Assembly (NCBI RefSeq): GCF_001983995.1
Contig: NZ_CP019450.1
Span: forward strand, 2,108,001-2,172,000
Source: Halioglobus japonicus
GTDB taxonomy: Bacteria > Pseudomonadota > Gammaproteobacteria > Pseudomonadales > Halieaceae
Direction of reading: 5' to 3'
DNA: 64,000 bases
Shown here: positions 8,760 through 17,446 of the stretch, in pieces
Layout: every line of letters begins with the position of its first letter
How positions within the stretch are numbered: the stretch's first letter is position 1
The notes under the pieces: generated by a model
The model's input: only the letters and a program-made list of their open reading frames with translations
Database searches by the model: none
What the model was told of the DNA's origin: nothing
Translations under genes and position numbers: made by a program

Positions 8760-10100
8760 ATGACCAGTATGACCGATATCCAGCCGCCACTGACTCGAGA
8801 GGAACTCGAAGCGCACTGGATGGCCTACACCGGTAACCGTCAATTCAAAGACGATCCCCGCATGCTGGTGGGGGCGCAAGGCGCCTACTACTTCGACGAC
8901 AAGGGCAGGCGTATTTTCGACGGTCTGTCTGGCCTGTGGACCTGCGGTCTGGGCCACAATCGGCTTGAAATCGCCGACGCTGTCAGCGAGCAGTTGCGCA
9001 CGCTCGATTACACCCCGGCGTTTCAATATGGCCAGCCCAAATCCTTTGCCATGGCAAACCGATTGAAAGAGTTGACGCCGGAAGGACTCGATTACGTGTT
9101 CTTTACCAACTCTGGCTCTGAGAGTGCCGATACCTCGCTGAAAATGGCCCGGGCCTATTGGCGTCTGAAGGGGCAGGCTACCAAGACCAAATTGATCGGC
9201 CGGGCCAAGGGCTACCATGGCGTGAACTTCGGTGGAATTTCGGTGGGCGGCATTGGCGCCAACCGCAAGCTTTTCGGTACTGCGGTAGACGCTGATCATC
9301 TGTCGCACACCATGATTGCCGGCAATGAATTTACGCCCGGCATGCCCAGTAATGGCTGGCAGTTGGCTGACGAGCTCAATGAGTTGATTGCACTGCATGA
9401 TGCCTCGAATATCGCGGCGGTGATTGTCGAACCACTGGCGGGCTCTGCGGGGGTCATTCCTCCCCCGGCAGGTTACCTGCAGCGCCTGCGCGACATTTGC
9501 GATGCCAATGACATTTTGCTGATTTTTGATGAAGTGATTACTGCTTTTGGCCGCATGGGTGCAATGACCGGCGCTGAAGCGTTTGGCGTAACGCCTGATA
9601 TCATGAATGTGGCCAAGCAGGTGACTAACGGCGCTATTCCGATGGGTGCCGTCATTGCCAGCAACGAGATTTACCAGACATTTATGGCCCAGGGCGGCCC
9701 TGAGTACATGCTGGAATTCCCACACGGCTATACCTATTCTGCCCACCCGGTGGCCTGCGCCGCCGGCCTGGCCGCACTGGATGTGCTTGAGAAAGAAAAA
9801 CTGCCGCAGCGGGTGGCCGAACTGGCGCCATACTTTGAACAGACCCTGCATCAACTCAAGGGGCAGCCGCATCTGACGGATATCCGCAACTACGGCTTTG
9901 CCGGCGGCCTGACCTTCGCGGCCTATCCCGGCGAACCCGCTCGGCGTCCTTATGAGATCGCCATGCGCATGTGGGAGAAGGGGTTTTATGTGCGTTACGG
10001 TGGCGACACCATCCAGCTGGGTCTGCCGTTCATCACTGAGAAGGATGAGATCGACAGCCTGGTCAGCGCATTGGCTGATACCCTGACCGAACTGGCGTAA
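8760..10100 (+). CDS. Class III omega-amino acid:pyruvate aminotransferase
   Basis: The 446-residue protein is a PLP-dependent class III aminotransferase. FFTNSGSESADTSLKMAR binds the cofactor phosphate, LIFDEVITAFGR holds the aspartate that pairs with the pyridine nitrogen, and NVAKQVTNGAIPMGAV holds the Schiff-base lysine. The length and motifs match the beta-alanine/omega-amino acid:pyruvate branch. The family moves an amino group from omega-amino acids or amines to pyruvate. The divergent LysR gene is its likely regulator and the AEC permease starts 9 bp downstream, so uptake or efflux of a related metabolite is plausible. Confidence 0.9.
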   Translation: MTSMTDIQPPLTREELEAHWMAYTGNRQFKDDPRMLVGAQGAYYFDDKGRRIFDGLSGLWTCGLGHNRLEIADAVSEQLRTLDYTPAFQYGQPKSFAMANRLKELTPEGLDYVFFTNSGSESADTSLKMARAYWRLKGQATKTKLIGRAKGYHGVNFGGISVGGIGANRKLFGTAVDADHLSHTMIAGNEFTPGMPSNGWQLADELNELIALHDASNIAAVIVEPLAGSAGVIPPPAGYLQRLRDICDANDILLIFDEVITAFGRMGAMTGAEAFGVTPDIMNVAKQVTNGAIPMGAVIASNEIYQTFMAQGGPEYMLEFPHGYTYSAHPVACAAGLAALDVLEKEKLPQRVAELAPYFEQTLHQLKGQPHLTDIRNYGFAGGLTFAAYPGEPARRPYEIAMRMWEKGFYVRYGGDTIQLGLPFITEKDEIDSLVSALADTLTELA

Positions 10101-10109
10101 GCGAGCGGC

Positions 10110-11099
10110 TTGCGCCAGAATTGGCGCTTGAACCTTCACGACGCCTCATCACTCCTCTCTGCGTGCCTCGCGGTCTCATTGCCCACCTTTGGCTGGGTGG
10201 CCGCCGGCGCGCTACTCAATCGTGTAGGTTGGTTTCCCCAGCCGCTGAATGACTGGATCTCCCGGTGGTCCTTTAATCTCGGCTTGCCGCTGATGCTGTT
10301 TGCCGGAGCCGCCGGCGTTGATTTTCGCCACTTGAGTGGCACTGCCTATATGGCTGCGGGGCTGCTCAGCACTGCACTGGTAGTTGCTGCAGCCTGGCTA
10401 TACAGCGCCTGGCGCGGCCACCCCTTTGCGGAGCGGGGCATCTTTGTACAGGGGGCGTATCGCAGCAATCTGGCGATTGTCGGTGTCGCACTGTGTGTCT
10501 CCGCCTACGGGGATCAGGGCGCGCGTCTGGCAGCATTGGCCATTGCAGTGATGACCACCTTCTATAACATTCTCGCAGTGATTGTTCTCAATCTCACACT
10601 CGGCGGTAATGCCTCGGTCTGGGGTGCGGTGACGGACATTGCCCGTAACCCACTAATCATCGGCATCGCCGCCGGGGTCGCGTTGTCGCTGTCGCCGTTC
10701 CCAGTCCCTGCGTTCGTGCACGCCAGTGCCTCCTCGTTGTCTGCCTTCTTCCTCCCCGTGGTGTTGCTTTGCATCGGCGCAGCCATGCGCCTGGACGAGC
10801 TTCGCGGCTCGGGGGCCCTGGCCTGGGAGGCCTGCGCCTGGCGGCTGTTGGTGGCGCCATTGCTCACGGTAGTTTTGGCGCTTGCCCTGGGCGTGAGGGG
10901 CGAAGCGCTGGGGGTGTTATTCCTGCTGGTCGCCACACCCGCTGCGGCGTCGGGTTACATCATGGTGGCGGCGGCGCGGGGCAACGCCGCGTTGGCAGCG
11001 AATATCGTGGTGCTCACCACGGTATTGTCGGTGGTGACTTTGACCCTGGGTCTGTTCGCTCTTGCCATGTTCGATCTGGTGGGGGAATTCCGATCCTGA
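10110..11099 (+). CDS. AEC-family (auxin efflux carrier/malonate-type) permease
   Basis: The protein of up to 329 residues is almost wholly hydrophobic, with about ten transmembrane segments in the two five-helix bundles typical of the AEC family, including the mid-protein PLIIGIAAGVALSL segment. Members move malonate, malate or other carboxylates, or are of unknown substrate. The start is uncertain: a TTG at 10110 is used here, but a TTG at 10128 is also possible, and no strong ribosome site is seen. It directly follows the aminotransferase and is probably cotranscribed. Confidence 0.8.
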   Translation: MRQNWRLNLHDASSLLSACLAVSLPTFGWVAAGALLNRVGWFPQPLNDWISRWSFNLGLPLMLFAGAAGVDFRHLSGTAYMAAGLLSTALVVAAAWLYSAWRGHPFAERGIFVQGAYRSNLAIVGVALCVSAYGDQGARLAALAIAVMTTFYNILAVIVLNLTLGGNASVWGAVTDIARNPLIIGIAAGVALSLSPFPVPAFVHASASSLSAFFLPVVLLCIGAAMRLDELRGSGALAWEACAWRLLVAPLLTVVLALALGVRGEALGVLFLLVATPAAASGYIMVAAARGNAALAANIVVLTTVLSVVTLTLGLFALAMFDLVGEFRS

Positions 11100-11184
11100 A
11101 AAACTGGAGAAAACTGTAGTTCTCTGCTGACGGCTAAGGCTTGCTGTGGCTATATTTTCGGCTGTCAGTTACCAGGAGGAAGCA

Positions 11185-11559
11185 ATGCCCGAAGCCATTG
11201 ATTATGCCGAGCGCCGAGAACATCAACGAGTACCTGTTGTACAGGCACTTTTCCTCGAGGTCGAAGCGGGCGGGGGACGTCGTCAGACTGAAAGCGCCGT
11301 CATCCGCTGTGAGACTGTCGACGTCTCGGTAGCGGGGTTGCGCCTATTGGTACCGCAGGAAATAGCGGCGGGCAGTGTGCTGCATATTGCCGTCCCCATG
11401 GGGGACTGGAAGGACAATCTAGAACTTGCAGGTGAGACGAAGTGGTGCCAGGAGGCTCGCGGTAAACCGGGCTACTGGGTGGGGATAGAGCTCAATGACA
11501 CCACCCGTGAAAACATGGAGAAGTGGTGCGTGGTAGTACAACAGTTGAGCGCCAAATAA
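11185..11559 (+). CDS. PilZ-domain protein (predicted c-di-GMP binding)
   Basis: The 124-residue protein is a single PilZ domain. The two ligand motifs are present: RxxxR as RREHQR near residue 9 and D/N-x-S-x-x-G as DVSVAG near residue 46. The ATG at 11185 has an excellent CAGGAGG ribosome site, which decides the start. It should be a cytoplasmic c-di-GMP receptor acting on motility, envelope or biofilm targets, but no partner is encoded next to it. A convergent terminator follows. Confidence 0.9.
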   Translation: MPEAIDYAERREHQRVPVVQALFLEVEAGGGRRQTESAVIRCETVDVSVAGLRLLVPQEIAAGSVLHIAVPMGDWKDNLELAGETKWCQEARGKPGYWVGIELNDTTRENMEKWCVVVQQLSAK

Positions 11560-11565
11560 ATGAGC

Positions 11566-11586
11566 GGAGCGACCATTGGTCGCTCC
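11566..11586. terminator. Bidirectional terminator between convergent genes
   Basis: GGAGCGACC and GGTCGCTCC form a perfect 9-bp stem with an ATT loop, followed by TTTA. It sits in the 36-bp gap between the PilZ gene and the convergent acyl-CoA dehydrogenase gene and could serve both. Confidence 0.7.
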
Positions 11587-11595
11587 TTTATGGCG

Positions 11596-12732
11596 TTATC
11601 GACCCAGAATAGAGCGCGCCACGAGTTCGCGCATGATTTCCGAGGTGCCACCGTAAATGCGCTGAATACGCGCATCGGTGTAGTAGCGCGAAATCGGATA
11701 CTCAGCGGTGTAACCGTAGCCACCGAACAATTGCAGACACTGGTCAATCGTGCTGCATTGCATCTCGGTGTTTGCATATTTCAGCATCGCGGCATCGTCC
11801 GCAGTCAACTCACCGCGGGCATAGTCGTCTGCACATTTTTCGTACAGCGCCCGGTTCAGGGCAATCTCGGTTTTGACTTCAGCCAGGGTGAAACGCGTGT
11901 TCTGGAATGAGGCTACTGTCTGGCCGAAAGCCTTGCGTTCCAGCACGTAGTCCACGGTGATGTCCATGGCGCCCTCGGCGGCCGCCACTGCCTGTGCGGC
12001 AATACCCAGGCGCTCGCGAGGCAGTTCCGTCATCATGATGACGAACCCCTTGTTCTCTTCGCCAAGCAGGGCAGAGGCGGGCAGGCGTACATCCTGGAAG
12101 AACAGCTCTGCCGTGTCGGAGGCGTGCTGACCGATCTTCTCGATCTTGTTGCCTTTCTCAAAGCCGGGCAGGCTGGCGTCCACCAGAAACAGCGATGTGC
12201 CCTTGGCGCCTTTGCCCGGGTCGGTAATCGCCGCCACAATCACCAGATCGGCGTGAATGCCGTTGGTAATAAAGATTTTCGAGCCGTTCAGAACCCATTC
12301 TTCGCCATCGCGAACCGCCGTGGTGCGAATACCCTGCACGTCGGAACCCGCGCCGGGTTCGGTCATGGCAAGTGCGCCAACCGCTTCACCGGTAATCATT
12401 TTCGGCAGCCACTGCTGCTTTTGTTCTTCGGTTCCGAAGTGATTGATATAGGGCGCCACAATATTGCTGTGGATTCCGTAGCCGCTGGCCAGGCCACCGA
12501 AGCCCATGCGTGACATTTCCTCAATCATGGCCAGGCAGACCCGTGGCGAGGTGCCGGCACCGCCGTAGGCTTCAGGCATATCGGGGCACAACAGGCCCGC
12601 GGCGCCGAGGGTGTTCCAGAGTTCACGCGGCACGAGGTGTTGCTCTTCCCAGCCTTCGTAGTGGGGTTCAATCTCCTGTTCGTAGGCGCGTCGCGCCATG
12701 TCGCGGAACAGGGTCAATTCTTCATTATCCAT
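11596..12732 (-). CDS. Acyl-CoA dehydrogenase
   Basis: The 378-residue flavoprotein has the family signatures in order: ALAMTEPGAGSDVQGIRT for FAD and substrate near residue 118, the DYVLERKAFGQ segment, QLFGGYGYTAEYPISRYYTDARI and IYGGTSEIMRELVAR at the C-terminus. The catalytic glutamate is expected in the YGGTSEI region, as in short/medium/long-chain acyl-CoA dehydrogenases. It oxidises acyl-CoA to trans-2-enoyl-CoA with electron-transferring flavoprotein as acceptor. It is divergent from the aldehyde dehydrogenase at 12868, with a 135-bp shared regulatory gap. Confidence 0.93.
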   Translation of the reverse strand: MDNEELTLFRDMARRAYEQEIEPHYEGWEEQHLVPRELWNTLGAAGLLCPDMPEAYGGAGTSPRVCLAMIEEMSRMGFGGLASGYGIHSNIVAPYINHFGTEEQKQQWLPKMITGEAVGALAMTEPGAGSDVQGIRTTAVRDGEEWVLNGSKIFITNGIHADLVIVAAITDPGKGAKGTSLFLVDASLPGFEKGNKIEKIGQHASDTAELFFQDVRLPASALLGEENKGFVIMMTELPRERLGIAAQAVAAAEGAMDITVDYVLERKAFGQTVASFQNTRFTLAEVKTEIALNRALYEKCADDYARGELTADDAAMLKYANTEMQCSTIDQCLQLFGGYGYTAEYPISRYYTDARIQRIYGGTSEIMRELVARSILGR

Positions 12733-12867
12733 GGGGATCTCCGGATGTTTGATCTGTCTTAAGCTGGTTAAAAACCGCGCGAATTGTACACCCCTCTGGG
12801 GTGATACCCAAGGACGGGGGCACTGCTAGACTTGGGCTCTTTTTCAACATCAGAATGAGATACAAAG

Positions 12868-14295
12868 ATGCGCGACTACCGTCAGTTTTACATCGATGGC
12901 CAGTGGGTTGATCCAGCGATACCCAATGATCTGGATGTGATTAACCCCGCCAATGAAGCCCCGTGCGCCGTCATCTCCATCGGCGGGCAGAGCGATGTCG
13001 ATCGCGCCGTCGCCGCTGCCAGGGAGGCGTTTGAGAGCTACAGCCGTACAACGCGTCAGGAGCGGATTGAATTGCTGGAGGCCTGTGTGGCTGTGTACCG
13101 CGAACGTTATGATGATATCGCGGTGGCAATTCGCGAGGAGATGGGTTCCCCCCATACCTTTGCAGTGGAAGAACAGGCGGACTGTGGACTGGGGCATCTG
13201 GTGGAAGCGTTGCGCGTGCTGCGCGAGTTTGAGTTCGAGCAGGAGATGGGTAATACCCGGATTTTTCAGGAGCCTATCGGTGTTTGTGGCCTCATTACGC
13301 CCTGGAATTGGCCCGTAAACCAGATTGGTTGCAAGGTCGCTCCGGCCCTGGCCGTCGGCTGCACCATGGTGCTCAAGCCCAGTGAAGTGGCTCCCTTGTC
13401 GGCGTGGCTGTGGAGTGAAGTCATGCACGAAGCCGGTGTGCCGGCAGGTGTATACAACATGGTGAACGGCGATGGTCCTGGCGTTGGTACAGCGCTTTCC
13501 GTCCATCCGGATGTGGACATGATGTCATTTACAGGGTCGACGCGCGCTGGGGTCGCAGTCGCCCAGAACGCTGCGCCAACCGTAAAACGTGTCGCCCAGG
13601 AACTGGGAGGGAAGAGCCCCAATATTGTGCTTGATGACGCGGATCTAGAAGCGGCTGTGACCAGTGGCGCGCTGCACATGTTTGCCAACACCGGGCAGTC
13701 CTGTAACGCCCCGTCGCGTATGTTCGTGCCGGCTGCGAAGCTCGCTGAAGCCGAACAGATTGCGGCCAGGGCAGCGGCCTCAGTGGTTGTCGGTGACCCT
13801 GCAGACCCTGCCACCACAATGGGCCCGGTTGTTTCCAAACTGCAGTTCGACAAAATCCAGGGGCTGATTCAGCAGGGAGTTGATGAAGGTGCTCGTCTGG
13901 TCGCCGGGGGCACCGGTCTGCCAGAGGGCTTAGAGAAAGGTTATTACGTACGTCCCACGGTGTTCTCCGGGGCGACCAACGAGATGGTTGTCGCGCGCGA
14001 AGAGATTTTCGGCCCGGTCCTCACCATGATTCCCTACGACAGTGAGGAAGAGGCCATCTCGATGGCGAACGATACCGTCTACGGCCTCGCCGGCTACGTC
14101 CAGAGCGAGGACCTGGAGCATGCGCGTCGAGTGGCTTCACGGATCCGCGCCGGCAATGTGAAAATCAATGGCCAGTGGGGCGGCTATGCCGTACCCTTTG
14201 GCGGGTACAAACAGTCCGGCAACGGGCGGGAATGGGGCGAACACGGGTTTGCCGATTTTCTGGAAATCAAGGCCGTAGAGGGCTACGGCGACTAA
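12868..14295 (+). CDS. NAD(P)-dependent aldehyde dehydrogenase
   Basis: The 475-residue protein is a complete class I/II-type aldehyde dehydrogenase. Visible landmarks are TPWNWPVNQIGCK, SFTGSTRAGV, ELGGKSPN with the general-base glutamate, NTGQSCNAPSR with the catalytic cysteine near residue 276, and EEIFGPVL. It converts an aldehyde to the acid. It heads a plus-strand run with glycerol kinase 20 bp downstream, so one substrate may be a C3 aldehyde, but this is weak inference. Confidence 0.92.
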   Translation: MRDYRQFYIDGQWVDPAIPNDLDVINPANEAPCAVISIGGQSDVDRAVAAAREAFESYSRTTRQERIELLEACVAVYRERYDDIAVAIREEMGSPHTFAVEEQADCGLGHLVEALRVLREFEFEQEMGNTRIFQEPIGVCGLITPWNWPVNQIGCKVAPALAVGCTMVLKPSEVAPLSAWLWSEVMHEAGVPAGVYNMVNGDGPGVGTALSVHPDVDMMSFTGSTRAGVAVAQNAAPTVKRVAQELGGKSPNIVLDDADLEAAVTSGALHMFANTGQSCNAPSRMFVPAAKLAEAEQIAARAAASVVVGDPADPATTMGPVVSKLQFDKIQGLIQQGVDEGARLVAGGTGLPEGLEKGYYVRPTVFSGATNEMVVAREEIFGPVLTMIPYDSEEEAISMANDTVYGLAGYVQSEDLEHARRVASRIRAGNVKINGQWGGYAVPFGGYKQSGNGREWGEHGFADFLEIKAVEGYGD

Positions 14296-14315
14296 GCGAA
14301 TCTCGGAGATGACAT

Positions 14316-15806
14316 ATGGCCGACTTTATCCTGGCGATCGACCAGGGCACCACGGGCAGCACGGTGGCTTTGATGGATTCGGCAGGCAAAGTCAGGGCCA
14401 GTGTTAATAACGAGTTCCCGCAGGTCTATCCCAAGCCTGGTTGGGTAGAGCACCGGCCCGACGAAATCTGGGGCTCGGTACTCAAGGGCATTCGCGCGGT
14501 GTTGCGCAAGAAAGTGTGTAAGGCCGCAGATATTGCCGCGATCGGCATTACCAATCAGCGCGAGACGAGCCTGCTGTGGGATCGCCAGAGCGGAGACCCA
14601 CTGAACAACGCTATCGTCTGGCAGTGTCGACGCACCACTGATTTCTGTGAAAAGCTGAAATCTGCTGGCCATGAACGCGATGTACGGCGACGCACGGGGC
14701 TGGTGCTCGATCCTTACTTTTCGGCCAGCAAATTTCGCTGGCTGCTCAACAATACATCCGGTATTTCACGCCTGCGCAGAGCAGGGCGGGTGGCTGCTGG
14801 TACGGTCGACAGTTACCTGATCTGGCAGCTCAGTGGCGGCAAGAGCCATGTCACCGACGTGTCCAACGCGTCGCGTACCTCTCTCATGAATCTCAAGACC
14901 TGCGCCTGGGATCGCAAAATGCTCGATTTGTTTGAGGTGCCGGTCGATATATTGCCGCGCATCGCGCCTTCCAGTGCTGAACTGGGCCGAACCCAGGGTG
15001 TGCCAGGATTACCCGATGGTATCCCGATTACCGGTGTGGCTGGCGACCAGCAGGCGGCGCTGTTTGGCCAGGCTTGCTTCGCCCCAGGCGACGCCAAGTG
15101 TACGTTCGGCACGGGCTCGTTCATTTTGATGAATACCGGTTCAGAGCCTTTGCAGTCTGATGCAGGCCTGTTGACCACGGTGGCCTGGCAGCTGGGGGAG
15201 CAAGGTAAGCCGGTGTTTGCCCTTGAGGGCGGCGCGTTCATTTGTGGCGCCGCTGTGCAGTGGTTGCGCGATGGCTTAAAGATCATAAAAAACGCTCCGG
15301 CAGTAGAAGCGCTGGCCCGTGAAGTGCCGGATCACGGCGGCGTTGAGTTCGTCCCTGCGTTGACCGGGCTCGGTGCTCCGCACTGGGCCCCCGAGGCTCG
15401 CGGCACGTTGACGGGACTGACCCGCGGTACCCAGTGGGGCCATATTGCCCGGGCTACCTTGGACGCGATGGCCCTGCAGAACGCAGATATTTTGCGGGCT
15501 ATGGAGTCCGATCTTGGCAAGCGCATGAAGCCCCTGCGGGTTGACGGCGGCGCTGCTGCCAATAACCTGCTGATGCAAACCCAGGCCGATGTGCTGGGGC
15601 GCAAATTGATTCGCCCCCAGGTCATTGAAACGACGGTCGCCGGCGCCTGCTATCTGGCCGGGCTGGGAGTTGGCATGTGGCAAAGCCCGAAAGATATTCG
15701 CGATATCTGGCAGGTGGAGAGCGAATTTTCCGTGGCCATGAGCACCGGTGCCCGGCGCAAGCGTCAGGTATCATGGAACAAGGCGCTGGAGCGCACCCTG
15801 CTCTAG
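14316..15806 (+). CDS. glpK: Glycerol kinase
   Basis: The 496-residue protein has the FGGY-family structure of glycerol kinase: an N-terminal AIDQGTTGST phosphate loop, ITNQRETSLLWDR, TVDSYLIWQLSGG, a central ITGVAGDQQAALFGQ, and the second domain with RVDGGAAANNLLMQ. It phosphorylates glycerol to sn-glycerol 3-phosphate with ATP in the cytoplasm. No glpF, glpD or glpR lies nearby, so it is apart from a standard glp operon and is more likely cotranscribed with the upstream aldehyde dehydrogenase. Confidence 0.95.
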   Translation: MADFILAIDQGTTGSTVALMDSAGKVRASVNNEFPQVYPKPGWVEHRPDEIWGSVLKGIRAVLRKKVCKAADIAAIGITNQRETSLLWDRQSGDPLNNAIVWQCRRTTDFCEKLKSAGHERDVRRRTGLVLDPYFSASKFRWLLNNTSGISRLRRAGRVAAGTVDSYLIWQLSGGKSHVTDVSNASRTSLMNLKTCAWDRKMLDLFEVPVDILPRIAPSSAELGRTQGVPGLPDGIPITGVAGDQQAALFGQACFAPGDAKCTFGTGSFILMNTGSEPLQSDAGLLTTVAWQLGEQGKPVFALEGGAFICGAAVQWLRDGLKIIKNAPAVEALAREVPDHGGVEFVPALTGLGAPHWAPEARGTLTGLTRGTQWGHIARATLDAMALQNADILRAMESDLGKRMKPLRVDGGAAANNLLMQTQADVLGRKLIRPQVIETTVAGACYLAGLGVGMWQSPKDIRDIWQVESEFSVAMSTGARRKRQVSWNKALERTLL

Positions 15807-15808
15807 TT

Positions 15809-15994
15809 ATGGCTGACGTCATTCCGTTTCGCAAACCTACCCTCAAAGAAAAGCACAAGGGCAAGACGCTGTGTCGACACGGCCACCACAAATGGGAGGT
15901 CGACGTAGCGAAGCAATTCGACGTGAAGCAGGGCAGGCTGGTCACCCGCTATGTCTGTACGCGTTGTGGTAAACATAAAGTAAAAGCACATTAA
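15809..15994 (+). CDS. Small conserved zinc-ribbon-like protein
   Basis: This 61-residue protein begins 2 bp after the glpK stop, with ATG at 15809. It has a CRHGHHKW segment and a later VCTRCGKHK, giving one cysteine plus histidines and a CxxC knuckle, enough for a single zinc site. It is basic and cytoplasmic. Similar short proteins occur in gammaproteobacteria, from memory of the family, without an assigned role. The tight spacing to glpK and to the FkbM gene suggests one transcript. Confidence 0.7.
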   Translation: MADVIPFRKPTLKEKHKGKTLCRHGHHKWEVDVAKQFDVKQGRLVTRYVCTRCGKHKVKAH

Positions 15995-15997
15995 TTC

Positions 15998-16812
15998 ATG
16001 ACGACTTCTACCAGGCAGCGGGTCAATCTTGCTGCACCGGGCTGCCCAGGCCACTGACAATTTATATCCACGGTGAATACGACCAGCACGTATCAAGGCA
16101 ATTGCGAGATACTGCCGTCTGGGAACCTTACGAGTCCAGCCTGGTATTACAGTGCCTGCGCCCTGGGCAGGTGTTTGTGGATGTGGGCGCGAACATTGGC
16201 TATTTCTCGCTGCTGGCAGCGGCCGTGGTCGGCGCCGAGGGGCATGTGTATGCGTTTGAGCCAGATCCGGAAAACTTTGCCCTGTTGCAGGCGAGCATCG
16301 TCGACAATGGTCTCACCTGCATCGAATCCGTGCAGGCCGGACTCGCGGCGCAGCCCGGCCAGGCGCGCCTGTTTCTCAGCGAGAACAATCTTGGCGATCA
16401 CCAGATATTTGATGCCGGGGGTTCGCGCCAGAGTGTGGCGATCGAGCTCCTCAACGGCAGTGACTATCTGGCGCCACGCATCGGGAATATCGACCTGTTG
16501 AAAATTGATACCCAGGGTTCCGAGCACGGTGTTGTTCTGGGGCTATTACCGCTGTTACAAGCTCAGTCAGTGCCCGCCAGGATCATTGTAGAGCTCACGC
16601 CGCGTTCCCTGCGCCAATGTGGTAGCAGTGGTCGTGAACTGATTGAGAGCCTGGCCACACTGGAAGCGCCGTTCTGGATTATTGATCACATTGAGCATCG
16701 GTTGGTTGGCAGCAGTGCTCAGGAGCTGGCGCAGTGGTGTGACAATGTAGACGCCGTGCCTGAAGATGAAGGCTTCATGAATATCCTGGTAGGGCCGGGC
16801 CTGGCGGGCTGA
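15998..16812 (+). CDS. FkbM-family methyltransferase, apparent frameshift near the 5' end
   Basis: Residues from FVDVGANIGYFSLLAA onward form a standard SAM-binding FkbM methyltransferase, with YAFEPDPENF and LLKIDTQGSE. The intact frame from 16102 lacks the typical N-terminus, yet IYIHGEYDQHVSRQL, which belongs to the family, is encoded just upstream in the same frame with no start codon. An ATG at 15998, 3 bp after the previous stop, opens 19 codons in another frame and stops at 16055-16057. One extra G in the run at 16039-16041 (or C at 16045-16047) joins the two into 271 residues. FkbM enzymes O-methylate sugars or lipids. Confidence 0.8.
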
Positions 16813-16863
16813 AGAAAATCACTGCCGCTACTGCTATGATGTGGCGGCTAAAATAATCGCGGT

Positions 16864-17427
16864 ATGCTGATGAACGAACACCTCAAGTTTCTTGTGAGCA
16901 GGAATTCTGCTCCTAAGCTAACCTCGCCTGGGCCTGATGCCGATGAGCTGGCACAAATGATGTCCGCGGCATTGCGCGCCCCGGATCACGCCAGACTGCG
17001 ACCATGGCGCTTTCTCACGGTCTCCGGTGAACGCCGTGAAGCCCTGGGTGAGCTGCTGCTGCAGGCGCTGCTGGCCCGCAACCCGGATGCGGATGAAAGC
17101 GCCCAGACCAAGGCGCGCAATGCACCGTTGCGAGCGCCTGTCGTGGTGGTCGTGATTTGCAAACTCTCCGAGCACCCCAAGGTGCCGCATATCGAGCAGC
17201 GCCAATCCGCTGCCTGCGCAGCTCACGGTTTGCTCCTCGGTGCAGAGGCGCTGGGCTATTCCGGCATCTGGCGCACCGGTGATGTCGCGTTTGATCGCCC
17301 GTTTATGACCAGCCTGGGGCTGGCTGCCGATGAAGAGATAACCGGCTTTGTCTATCTCGGTACTCGCGACGGCAAGCCCAAGCCGCTTCCTGAGATGAAT
17401 CCTGAGGAGTTCAACCAGTACTGGTGA
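16864..17427 (+). CDS. Nitroreductase-family protein (YdjA-like)
   Basis: The 187-residue protein matches the small YdjA branch of FMN-dependent nitroreductases. Landmarks are SRNSAPKLTSPGPDADEL at the N-terminus, RAPDHARLRPWRFL for FMN binding, and GYSGIWRTGDVAFD near the C-terminal third. The family reduces nitro compounds or other acceptors with NAD(P)H, but the natural substrate is unknown. It lies 51 bp after the methyltransferase gene and 19 bp before the parvulin gene. Confidence 0.88.
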   Translation: MLMNEHLKFLVSRNSAPKLTSPGPDADELAQMMSAALRAPDHARLRPWRFLTVSGERREALGELLLQALLARNPDADESAQTKARNAPLRAPVVVVVICKLSEHPKVPHIEQRQSAACAAHGLLLGAEALGYSGIWRTGDVAFDRPFMTSLGLAADEEITGFVYLGTRDGKPKPLPEMNPEEFNQYW

Positions 17428-17446
17428 ACTAATCCTGGAGTTATAT

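Noticed and set aside
8697..10139. 480-codon minus-strand open frame opposite the aminotransferase
   Set aside because: It is the complement of a clear class III aminotransferase gene and has no family features.
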